Shown: piece by piece, positions 23,498-30,758 of the stretch
Layout: the number at the start of each line of letters is the position of its first letter
Position numbering within the stretch: position 1 is the stretch's first letter
DNA from: Sphingomonas sp. FARSPH
Lineage (GTDB): Bacteria; Pseudomonadota; Alphaproteobacteria; Sphingomonadales; Sphingomonadaceae
Length of the DNA stretch: 64,000 nucleotides
Reading direction: 5' to 3'
Assembly: GCF_003355005.1 (NCBI RefSeq)
Contig: NZ_CP029986.1
Location: 62,001-126,000 of the forward strand
The notes under the pieces: model-generated
Told to the model about the DNA's origin: nothing
Seen by the model: only the letters and a program-made list of their open reading frames with translations
The model's database searches: none
Position numbers and translations under genes: made by a program

Positions 23498-23611
23498 GCC
23501 GGCCTGCCTGTTCTACGCGATTGCTCCAGATCGGAGGTAAAGGGCTAAGGTCGGGACGAGAGTCCCACAGACGTTCAGGCCCAAGGCGGGGATCGCGAAC
23601 ATCGGCGATCC

Positions 23612-24361
23612 CTACCGGTGCAGACATGCGATGATGGCTGTCACGACGGCGGTGGTTTCCGCAACGTCGCGCACTCTCACCGTATCGAGGCCAATTTCAG
23701 CGGCGGGATAGTCATTCCCACCGGGGAAGATCGCGTCGCCGATGAACAGCATCCCGTCGAGCGGGACGCCGCTTTCAGCACTCAGGCGCTTCAGGCCATA
23801 GCCCTTGTCCACCCCTGCCCTGGTCACGTCGATCGATGTCGTGCCACCTAGATTGATCGAGAGGTCCGGCAGCGTCGCGCGCAACGTGGCCTGCAACGCG
23901 GTCCTCTTCTTTCGGTCGGGATCCCACGCTTCCTTTTCCTTTAGCGGCGCTGCCTGCCCCAGCCCCGAAAAGGTGATCTGGCTGCCCCGGTCCTCGATCC
24001 GTTCGCCCCAGATACGTTCGTCGGCGAGGCTGGCATCGGTCAGGGCTTGATCGAAGGCCGCGCGGATCGTCGCCTTCTCTGCGTCGTCGAACAGCTCGGC
24101 ATAGACCGCGCGCCAAGCGCCGTTGATGAACCGATAGAGTTTTGTGCCTGTGGTCGGCATCAACCAGAGACGGTCAAGCGCGGCGCCGGCAGGAAGACGC
24201 GAGGCGACCTGCTTTTCGAACTGCGGCCAGTCCCCGCCCGAGATCACCGCCACATCCGTGACGGCGAGCAATCGGGCGAGGGTTGTGGCCATATCCTCCG
24301 ACAGCGGCCGCTTGCTCTCGGCAAGCGTGCCGTCGAGGTCGAAGGCGATCATCCACTTCAT
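23612..24361 (-). CDS. HAD-IIB phosphatase (phosphomannomutase-like)
   Basis: The 249-residue protein has HAD motif I FDLDGTLAES, a motif II serine (VISGGDW), a type IIB cap and motif IV LFIGDAIFPGGNDYPAA. The segments GVDKGYGLKRL and PGGNDYPAAEIG resemble eukaryote-type phosphomannomutases and sugar-phosphate phosphatases. A sugar phosphate is the likely substrate. Its ATG overlaps the stop of the P-type ATPase gene (ATGA), so it is translated with the metal operon although its link to metals is not obvious. Confidence 0.85.
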   Translation of the reverse strand: MKWMIAFDLDGTLAESKRPLSEDMATTLARLLAVTDVAVISGGDWPQFEKQVASRLPAGAALDRLWLMPTTGTKLYRFINGAWRAVYAELFDDAEKATIRAAFDQALTDASLADERIWGERIEDRGSQITFSGLGQAAPLKEKEAWDPDRKKRTALQATLRATLPDLSINLGGTTSIDVTRAGVDKGYGLKRLSAESGVPLDGMLFIGDAIFPGGNDYPAAEIGLDTVRVRDVAETTAVVTAIIACLHR

Positions 24362-26859
24362 GCCGCCTTCCCCGCCGGATCGCGGTAGGCGAGCAGCCTG
24401 AGCGCATTGATGACAACAAGCAGCGTTGATCCCTCATGAACCGCCACCGCTGGCCCAATACCGAGGCCCAGGATGGTGGCAGGAACGAGGAAGGCGACCA
24501 CGCCCAGGCTGACGAAGACGTTCTGGCGGATGATCCCGCGTGTGTGACGGCTCAAGCCGACCGCGAACGGCAGGTGCGCCAGATCGTCGGCCATCAATGC
24601 GACGTCGGCTGTCTCCAGCGCCACGTCCGAGCCCGCCGCGCCCATTGCAATGCCGACCGTTGCACTGGCCATCGCCGGCGCGTCGTTCACGCCGTCGCCG
24701 ACCATCGCGACCTTGTCTTCACCGGCGAGCTTCTTGATCGCGGCAACCTTGTCTTCGGGCATGAGGTCGCCCCACGCCTCATCGATCCCGACTTCGTTGG
24801 CGATCGCTTCGGCGACTTTCTGGTGGTCGCCAGAGATCATTATCATCCGCGACACGCCCATCTCGTGCAGCCGGCGCAGCGCGGTCTTTGCCGCTTCGCG
24901 GGGCGTGTCCATCAGGCCGATCGCGCCCAGGTCGCGGTCCCCCTTGCGGACCACCATCGTCGTGCGACCGTTCTCGCGCAGTTTCGCGATCGCGTCCTGC
25001 GCTCCCTGCCCCAGCGCCGGAATACCCTCACTCCCGAACATCTCGGCCTTCCCGATCCAGACCGTCTCGCCATCCACGCTCGCGGTGACGCCCCGACCGG
25101 TCAGGCTCTTGAGGTCGCCGGCAGTCGGCACGGCACGATCGTTCAGTCGTTCGCGGCCGTCCTTGACGATCGCTTGGGCCAGAGGATGGTCGCTCAACGC
25201 TTCGACGGCGACGGCCAGCGCCAGCAGCTCGCCTTCATCGGCGCCATCGACGGGCACCACATCGGTGATGCGCGGACGACCTTCGGTCAGCGTGCCCGTC
25301 TTGTCGAAAGCGATCGCCTTGAGCGACCCAAGGTTTTCGAGCGGTGCACCGCCCTTCACGAGCACGCCGCCCCGCGCTGCACGGGCAACGCCAGACAGGA
25401 CAGCGCTCGGAGTTGCGATGGCGAGCGCGCACGGGCTTGCCGCCACCAGTACCGCCATCGCGCGATAGAAGCTGTCGCGGAACGGCTCGTCGACGACCAC
25501 CCATGCGAAGAGCAGGAGCACCGACAGGATCAGGACAGCAGGCACGAAGATCCGCTCAAACCGATCGGTGAAGCGCTGCGTCGGCGACTTCTGCGTCTCC
25601 GCTTCGCTCACCATCTTCACGACCTTGGCGAGTGCGCTTTCGTTGGAACGGCGCGTCACCTCGATCTCGATCGCGCCGCCGCCGTTGATCGTACCGGCAA
25701 AAACCCGGCTTTCCGCGTCCAACGCATCGGGCTTTGCGCGTGCCGCCGCAGCGTCGGCGACCGGCACCTTGTCGACCGGGATGCTTTCACCCGTCACCGG
25801 GGCCTGGTTGATCGCGCTCGTGCCCTTGATGACGAAGCCGTCGGCGGGCAGGCGCTCATTCGGGCGCACGATGGCGATGTCCCCGACGACCATCTGTTCG
25901 ACAGGGATTTCGCTAGTTTCCCCGTCGCGACGCACGGTCGCGGTTTCCGGGGCGAGCTTCGCCAGCGCCTCGATCGCCTTCTTGGCGCGACCCATCGCGT
26001 AATGCTCGAGCGCGTGACCAAGGCTGAACAGGAACAGCAGCAGCGCGCCTTCGGCCCATGCGCCCAGCGCAGCGGCGCCGGCGGCAGCGACCAACATCAG
26101 CGTGTCGATCTCGAACTTCTTCATCCGAAGGTTATCGATCGCCTCGCGCAGCGTGAAGAATCCGCCGAAAAAGTAGGCTGTGATGTAGCAGGCGGTCGGC
26201 AGCCACTCCGGTGCGCCGGCAACTAGCTTCTCGATCGCATAGCCGATCCCCAGCAGCGCGCCGCAGGCGAGCGCGAAGATCAGCTCGGTGTTGGGGCCAA
26301 GAAACTCGGCATGGCTATGGTCGTGGCCATCGCCGGGACCGTGCTTCTCCTCGCTCATGCCGTGGCCCCCCGGCCCGTGGTCGTGGCCGGCATGGTCGTC
26401 GGCCGCGACCCGCTTGCCCACACCGACCTTCAGCTTGCCAAGTGCAGCGCGGACCTCCTCTTCGGTGGTTTCGCGTCGATCATACTCGACCCGAACCGAG
26501 CCGCTGGTGCTGGCGCTTGCCTGGACCACGCCGGGCAAGGCGCACAGCGCATCGCTGACGGTGCGTGCCCGACGCTCGTGATTGATACCTGTAACCTGCC
26601 AGATTGCATGGCCATAGCGGTCGGTGATCTCGGCGCCCGCGGCGCGCACCATCTCGCGCACGCGCGGCAGCGGCAGCTTGGCAGCATCGAAATGGATGCA
26701 CAGCGCCGCCGGCGTGTCGCCGTCGAGGCAGATCACATGCGCCCGCTCCACGCCTTCGCGCTTGGATAGGGTCGACACAAGACGGTCCAGGCAGGCATCG
26801 GCCGCATCAGGCAGGTCCGGCAACAGCACTGGAATATCGAGTTCGAGCTTGTCGTTCAT
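24358..26859 (-). CDS. zntA: Zn/Cd/Pb P1B-type ATPase
   Basis: This 833-residue ATP-driven exporter moves divalent soft metals from the cytoplasm to the periplasm. It has two divergent N-terminal metal-binding-like segments without CxxC, a His-rich loop (HAGHDHGPGGHG... HDHSHAE, about residues 150-185) and eight helices. The intramembrane metal motif is SPCALA (one Cys in the usual CPC position). The phosphorylation site is DKTGTLTEGRP, and GDGVNDAPA is the hinge. AGGAGG lies before the ATG at 26859; the open frame continues upstream but that part is antisense of the CDF gene. It overlaps neighbours on both sides. Confidence 0.9.
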   Translation of the reverse strand: MNDKLELDIPVLLPDLPDAADACLDRLVSTLSKREGVERAHVICLDGDTPAALCIHFDAAKLPLPRVREMVRAAGAEITDRYGHAIWQVTGINHERRARTVSDALCALPGVVQASASTSGSVRVEYDRRETTEEEVRAALGKLKVGVGKRVAADDHAGHDHGPGGHGMSEEKHGPGDGHDHSHAEFLGPNTELIFALACGALLGIGYAIEKLVAGAPEWLPTACYITAYFFGGFFTLREAIDNLRMKKFEIDTLMLVAAAGAAALGAWAEGALLLFLFSLGHALEHYAMGRAKKAIEALAKLAPETATVRRDGETSEIPVEQMVVGDIAIVRPNERLPADGFVIKGTSAINQAPVTGESIPVDKVPVADAAAARAKPDALDAESRVFAGTINGGGAIEIEVTRRSNESALAKVVKMVSEAETQKSPTQRFTDRFERIFVPAVLILSVLLLFAWVVVDEPFRDSFYRAMAVLVAASPCALAIATPSAVLSGVARAARGGVLVKGGAPLENLGSLKAIAFDKTGTLTEGRPRITDVVPVDGADEGELLALAVAVEALSDHPLAQAIVKDGRERLNDRAVPTAGDLKSLTGRGVTASVDGETVWIGKAEMFGSEGIPALGQGAQDAIAKLRENGRTTMVVRKGDRDLGAIGLMDTPREAAKTALRRLHEMGVSRMIMISGDHQKVAEAIANEVGIDEAWGDLMPEDKVAAIKKLAGEDKVAMVGDGVNDAPAMASATVGIAMGAAGSDVALETADVALMADDLAHLPFAVGLSRHTRGIIRQNVFVSLGVVAFLVPATILGLGIGPAVAVHEGSTLLVVINALRLLAYRDPAGKAA

Positions 26860-27464
26860 GACGACCTCCTTTCGCTTTTCTTGGTTTCGGCGCGCGCATC
26901 GCGCAGGATTTCGACACCGCCCTTGATGGCGATGATGGCGGTGGCGAAGCCGACCAGCAGGTCCGGCCAGTTGGTGCCCAGCCACAAAACCAGCACGCCG
27001 GCGATCAGGATGCCGCCGTTGGAAATGAAGTCGTTGAAGCTGAAGGTGGTGGCGGCCCGGAGATTGACGTCCGGATCCTTGAGGCGCTGAAGCAGCCGCA
27101 GGCAGAGGTAATTCACGACACCGGCAATCGCCGACATGACCATCATCGTCGGTCCGATCGGCTCGCTGCCTTGCACGTAGCGCCGTGCGACATCGAGCAG
27201 AATGCCGCCCGCGAAGATCAGCAGCATGACGCCCGACGCCATCGCGGCGCGTGTCTTCCATGTCTTGCCCCGGGTGAGCGCCACGAGGCTCAGCGCGTAC
27301 ACGGCGGTGTCTGACAGGTTGTCGACGCCGTTGGCGATCAGCGCGCTCGAATCCGCGAAGAAGCCCGAGACGAAGAAGCCTGCCGCAATCGCCGCGTTCA
27401 GCAGCAGGACGATCCAGAGGGTGCGGCGCTCCTGTCCGCCTTTGTTGTCATTGCTCGAGATCAT
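26856..27464 (-). CDS. CDF-family cation exporter (short form)
   Basis: The 202-residue protein has six helices of the cation diffusion facilitator fold, with metal-site residues in DSSALIANGVDNLSDTAVYALSL and in FSFNDFISNGGILIAGVLV. It lacks the long cytoplasmic C-terminal domain. It should exchange Zn2+ or Cd2+ for protons at the inner membrane. Start overlaps the ZIP stop and its stop overlaps the P-type ATPase start (ATGA both times). Confidence 0.85.
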   Translation of the reverse strand: MISSNDNKGGQERRTLWIVLLLNAAIAAGFFVSGFFADSSALIANGVDNLSDTAVYALSLVALTRGKTWKTRAAMASGVMLLIFAGGILLDVARRYVQGSEPIGPTMMVMSAIAGVVNYLCLRLLQRLKDPDVNLRAATTFSFNDFISNGGILIAGVLVLWLGTNWPDLLVGFATAIIAIKGGVEILRDARAETKKSERRSS

Positions 27465-28147
27465 CCCATAATCTCCTCAAGCGTGAGCAGGGCCAGGAAC
27501 CCCACGAAGAACATCGAGCTGATGAGCGGGGTGTCGGGTTTCTCGTGCGCCTCGACCAGCAGCTCCTCCGTGACGAGATAGAGCAGCGCCATCAGCCCGA
27601 AGCTGAGGAAGCCGGCGACCATCACCGGCGACAGCGTGGCGACGGGCACGGCCGCAAGCGCGCCGAGCGGCAGCAGCAGCGCCAATGCCGACACGATCAC
27701 GATAATGCGAAGGCGCGAGCGATAGGTTTCCGCCAGCTCGTCGGTCAGCGTCAGCCCTAGGAACAACACTTCCAGCGTCAGCGCGATCGTCAGCAGGAAA
27801 CCCGCCTTTTCGCCCGCCACGAAAGCGAGGCCGAGCACCAAGCCGTCGACCAGAATGTCAATGCCGATCGCGGCGAGCAGCGCCATCGGTCCTTTGAAGC
27901 GGGCTTCGAATGCCTTGAGCCCTAGCATCGTCGCGACGCCCGCCGCCCCGCCGATCAACGTCGCGCTGGGCGACGCCTCATGCTTGACCTGCGGCAGGAT
28001 TTCAGTCGCGGCCGCCGCGAACACGACCCCTGCCGCGAGATGCTGGAGGCCGGCCACAAGGTTGGGCTTCAACTTGGAGCGGCTCGCTATAATCGCGCCG
28101 AGCACGACCGCCAGCACAGGCGCAAGCGTGTAAAGCAGTGCCTGCAT
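27461..28147 (-). CDS. ZIP-family metal transporter
   Basis: The 228-residue protein has about eight helices and the ZIP binuclear site region in helices IV and V: GIDILVDGLVLGLAFVAGEKAGFLL and LEVLFLGLTLTDEL, in place of the usual HN/HE pairs. An upstream HLAAGVVFAAAATEILPQV matches the family. ZIP proteins normally import Zn2+ or other divalent ions into the cytoplasm, which is notable within an export operon; some members work as exporters or regulators. It overlaps the CDF gene by ATGA. Confidence 0.8.
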   Translation of the reverse strand: MQALLYTLAPVLAVVLGAIIASRSKLKPNLVAGLQHLAAGVVFAAAATEILPQVKHEASPSATLIGGAAGVATMLGLKAFEARFKGPMALLAAIGIDILVDGLVLGLAFVAGEKAGFLLTIALTLEVLFLGLTLTDELAETYRSRLRIIVIVSALALLLPLGALAAVPVATLSPVMVAGFLSFGLMALLYLVTEELLVEAHEKPDTPLISSMFFVGFLALLTLEEIMG

Positions 28148-28150
28148 ATC

Positions 28151-28540
28151 CTATGATCCCTCCGGGGTTCGGTGACAGACGTGGATTTTCCCGCGCCGCA
28201 TGAAGGCGATCGCCCCGCCCGCCACGACGGCCCGTGACTGGTTGCCGCGAAATTCATCACCGGTTCGCTGGGCGCGCAGGATCTCGGTCCTGCCCTTCGG
28301 CAGCCAGGTGACGGCCATCTTCAGGCCGTCGTCGATGAAGTCGACATCGGCGCGGGTGCCGTCGTCGCAATACATGATGCGCTGCGCGATCAGCCTTGGC
28401 GTCACACGCTTGTCGTGAGCCGGTTCGACAGGTTCGCTCGGAGCCGGGTTGCACGCCCCTACAATCACGCCGGTGACGAGAACGACGCCAACGCGCGCGA
28501 TCGTCAGCCCGGGCAGATGCAGCAAGGCGCGCATGCCCAT
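28151..28540 (-). CDS. MliC-like lipoprotein (second of two)
   Basis: The 129-residue protein has a lipoprotein signal (GVVLVTGVIVGAC, lipid Cys near residue 30) and a small beta domain with IMYCDDGTRADVDFIDDGL... FMRRGKIHVCHR. This Cys-to-Cys layout and the repeated strand pattern match the MliC family of periplasmic lysozyme inhibitors or metal-stress lipoproteins. The ATG at 28540 overlaps the bestrophin stop (TGATG). A relative lies four genes upstream at 29846. Confidence 0.65.
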   Translation of the reverse strand: MGMRALLHLPGLTIARVGVVLVTGVIVGACNPAPSEPVEPAHDKRVTPRLIAQRIMYCDDGTRADVDFIDDGLKMAVTWLPKGRTEILRAQRTGDEFRGNQSRAVVAGGAIAFMRRGKIHVCHRTPEGS

Positions 28541-29427
28541 CACCACAGCACCCCGTGGTCAGGTGTCAGCGGCTCGGGGGCCGGAAGTCCCGCGGTTTGG
28601 AGAAGGTCGATCTCGATCGTGCGACACATTGCCGTGAGCGGGACATCGTGGACGCTATTGGCGAACGGATCGGTCAGATCCTCGCCGATGCTCAGCACCG
28701 CGAGGAAGACGAGTCCGATCAGCGTCGATCCGATCGGCGTGGCAAGGCCCAGGGATTCGACCAGCGCGATCGGGAGCAGCACGCAGAACACACGCGTGAA
28801 GAGGTTCGGGAAGAACCGAAAGCCATTGGGCAGCGGCGTGTTCTTGATCCGCTCCATGCCGCCCTGCGCATTGGCGATGTCGATCAGGACGCGCTCCACA
28901 GTTGCCTGCTGGATTTCGGTGATCCGACCTTCCGCGAGCGCGTCGGCGTAAATGCCCGATATGTCCTCCAGGAGCGCGTTGGCAGGGTTCAGGCGGGCGA
29001 CCGCCATATCGGCGACTTCCGTTCCAGCGACCCGGGCAATCTCTTCATAGGGCGACTGTCGGCGAAGCTGGCAGCGCATCGAGTGCGCAAAGGCGATCTG
29101 CCGCAGGATGATGTTGTGCCGCATCTCACTGCCCTCGGGTTCCCCCTTGGTCAGGCTGCGCGTGATCCGGGCCAAGCTGCGCGAGGCATTGATGAGCGCG
29201 CCCCAAAGAGTTCGCGCTTCCCACCAGCGTGCATAAGCGGCGTTGGTCCGAAACCCCATGAAGAGCGCGATGGCAGTGCCGAACAGCGCCGTCGGCAAAG
29301 GCGGTTCCTTGATCGGGGTCATCATGTGGAATGCCGTCACCGCCACGTCCCACACGAACAGGATCGTGAGAGGCTTCCAAACCTCGACAATAATCTGCTT
29401 GAATCGTGGCCTTGTGCCGACAATCAT
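28540..29427 (-). CDS. Bestrophin-family ion channel
   Basis: The 295-residue protein matches bacterial bestrophins: FVWDVAVTAFHMMTP in helix 1, LFGTAIALFMGFRTNAAYARWWEARTLWGALINASR in the pore-lining helix 2, and a C-terminal IGEDLTDPFANSVHDVPL motif. Bestrophins form pentameric channels, anion-selective in animals and cation-leaky in some bacteria. It sits between FliE and an MliC-like lipoprotein inside the metal operon, where it might balance charge during metal efflux; that is inference. Confidence 0.85.
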   Translation of the reverse strand: MIVGTRPRFKQIIVEVWKPLTILFVWDVAVTAFHMMTPIKEPPLPTALFGTAIALFMGFRTNAAYARWWEARTLWGALINASRSLARITRSLTKGEPEGSEMRHNIILRQIAFAHSMRCQLRRQSPYEEIARVAGTEVADMAVARLNPANALLEDISGIYADALAEGRITEIQQATVERVLIDIANAQGGMERIKNTPLPNGFRFFPNLFTRVFCVLLPIALVESLGLATPIGSTLIGLVFLAVLSIGEDLTDPFANSVHDVPLTAMCRTIEIDLLQTAGLPAPEPLTPDHGVLW

Positions 29428-29458
29428 ACCAATACCGCCTTAGTTATCTTCGCGATCG

Positions 29459-29800
29459 TCATCCGATCGGCATGTTCATGATGTCTCGATATGCAGACAG
29501 CAGCTTGTTCCGGACTTGCAGCGTCGCCTCGAAAGTAATGGATGCACGGCTCTGGATGAGCGCGACGGTTGCAATGTCGGTGGTTTCGCCCCGTTCATAT
29601 GCTTCGGTGACGACATCCTCCTGCTCCTGGGTCTCGTTGACCTTCGCCACCACGGCATTGAGGGTGTCGGCAAAGGTTGAGGCTGGAGCGGTCGGCGTCA
29701 CGCCGGGCGGTGCCGTCGGCTGCGCCTCGCGCAAGGCGCGGCTTCGCGCGATTACTTCGGCGCGAATGGCCATCACATTCGAGATCGACGTGTCAGACAT
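29459..29800 (-). CDS. fliE: Orphan flagellar hook-basal body protein FliE
   Basis: The 113-residue protein has the FliE pattern: a disordered Pro/Ala-rich N-terminus, then FADTLNAVVAKVNETQEQEDVV, IATVALIQSRASITFEATLQVRNKLLSAYRDIMNMPIG. The last 70 residues cover the conserved helices of the family, including VRNKLxxAYxxIMxMP. In flagella FliE joins the MS ring to the rod. There is no other flagellar gene in this window. The start at 29800 has GGGAGAG upstream; the frame reaches an earlier ATG at 29839. It lies inside the metal operon. Confidence 0.8.
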   Translation of the reverse strand: MSDTSISNVMAIRAEVIARSRALREAQPTAPPGVTPTAPASTFADTLNAVVAKVNETQEQEDVVTEAYERGETTDIATVALIQSRASITFEATLQVRNKLLSAYRDIMNMPIG

Positions 29801-29849
29801 CGTTTCTCTCCCGTTGCGGTGCGACGTGTCGGAAGACATGACGGTTCAT
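29793..29849 (-). other. Possible 18-codon leader ORF bridging mliC and fliE
   Basis: An ATG overlaps the MliC-like stop (ATGA at 29849-29846) and opens 18 codons (MNRHVFRHVAPQRERNDV) whose stop overlaps the fliE start by ATGTCTGA. It may keep ribosomes on the message across the 45-base gap. There is no independent support. Confidence 0.3.
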
Positions 29850-30220
29850 CGGGTGCCCTCCCGTTCGCAGGTCCGCGTGCGGCCTTCGCCTTCCACGATG
29901 GTGAGCTGCGACCCCTTGAAGGTCGCGGTGGCTGTCTCGCCGACATATTGGAGGCCCTGCGCTGGCGCGGTCAGCGTCATGGGCACGGCGCTGCTGGAGC
30001 GCCGCAAATCGATCTGCAGGCCGTTGTCCTTGTAGTCGACGAACAGCGGTTCCCCGTCGGAACAGCGATAGGGATGGCGCCCCATTTCCCCGGTCGCCAC
30101 GGCGCTGTCGGATGAATGGATTTGCTGCTCCGTTGGCGGGGCTGGCGGCTTGCTTTCCGTGCAAGCCGCCAGCCCGACAACGAGGATGAGGGCGGGCAGT
30201 ACCCGCTTCAACGGCGTCAT
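29846..30220 (-). CDS. MliC-like lipoprotein (first of two)
   Basis: The 124-residue protein has a lipoprotein signal (LPALILVVGLAAC, lipid Cys near residue 20) and a small beta domain (YRCSDGEPLFVDYKDNGLQIDLRR... QLTIVEGEGRTRTCERE) with the two cysteines of the MliC family. It should be an outer- or inner-membrane lipoprotein facing the periplasm. It overlaps the SRPBCC stop (ATGA). The same domain type recurs at 28151. Confidence 0.7.
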   Translation of the reverse strand: MTPLKRVLPALILVVGLAACTESKPPAPPTEQQIHSSDSAVATGEMGRHPYRCSDGEPLFVDYKDNGLQIDLRRSSSAVPMTLTAPAQGLQYVGETATATFKGSQLTIVEGEGRTRTCEREGTR

Positions 30221-30705
30221 CGCGCCTTCCTCCTGTAGCGGGAGGGGACGCGCTGACGATTGATCCCACGGGCAGGCTGACCCACCCGCCAGCGCAGATA
30301 GGTCGCAAGTCGATCGTCGGCATCGACCATCAGGGACCGCAGACGACGCAACATCATCGCCGCGAACGGCAAAGACAGCGCCCCGCGCAGCGTGCAGCTA
30401 TGTGTTAGCCTGGTGCCACCGTCGTCCCCTGCCAGCTCGTACCGCTCTTCGAGCGTGAACAGATAAGGGATGCCGCAGGACCAAGCGAAGGCGTGCGGCT
30501 TGTCGAATTGATCGACCAGGGCCGGCGTCCGAATTGGCCGGGTGATGCCCTGGATCGCGAAGGTACATTCCGTCTCGCCAAGCTGGCACGGGTTGTCGAG
30601 GAATACGAGCGGACTCCAAGCCCGGCGATGATCCGGATCGGTGATCGCCGACCAGATCCGCAGTGGCCCGCCGTGAAGCATTGAGCTGGTTATGGTGCGA
30701 GGCAT
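30217..30705 (-). CDS. SRPBCC-family ligand-binding protein
   Basis: This 162-residue protein has the START/polyketide-cyclase helix-grip pattern: MPRTITSSMLHGGPLRIWSAITDPDHRRAW at the N-terminus, strands ending LEERYELAGDDGGTRLTHSCTLRG, and a long C-terminal helix (FAAMMLRRLRSLMVDADDRLATYLR) with a basic tail. It probably binds a small hydrophobic ligand. GGGAGATGGGG lies just before the ATG at 30705. It is the first gene after czcA, 53 bases on, beyond a hairpin. Confidence 0.7.
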   Translation of the reverse strand: MPRTITSSMLHGGPLRIWSAITDPDHRRAWSPLVFLDNPCQLGETECTFAIQGITRPIRTPALVDQFDKPHAFAWSCGIPYLFTLEERYELAGDDGGTRLTHSCTLRGALSLPFAAMMLRRLRSLMVDADDRLATYLRWRVGQPARGINRQRVPSRYRRKAR

Positions 30706-30728
30706 ATCCCCATCTCCCAGAGATGAGC

Positions 30729-30749
30729 GGGGCGATCGCGGATCGCCCC
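30729..30749 (-). terminator. Intra-operon hairpin after czcA
   Basis: GGGGCGATC and GATCGCCCC form a perfect nine-base stem with a three-base loop, between the czcA stop and the SRPBCC start. No U run follows, so it may protect the czcCBA message or reduce read-through rather than stop it. Confidence 0.45.
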
Positions 30750-30758
30750 GCGCACCCA

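Noticed and set aside
24436..26226. 596-residue open frame on the + strand
   Set aside because: Antisense of the P-type ATPase gene, no recognisable domain.
26860..27261. Upstream extension of the P-type ATPase frame to 967 residues
   Set aside because: The extra 134 residues are antisense-like and overlap the CDF gene; the ATG at 26859 has an AGGAGG site.
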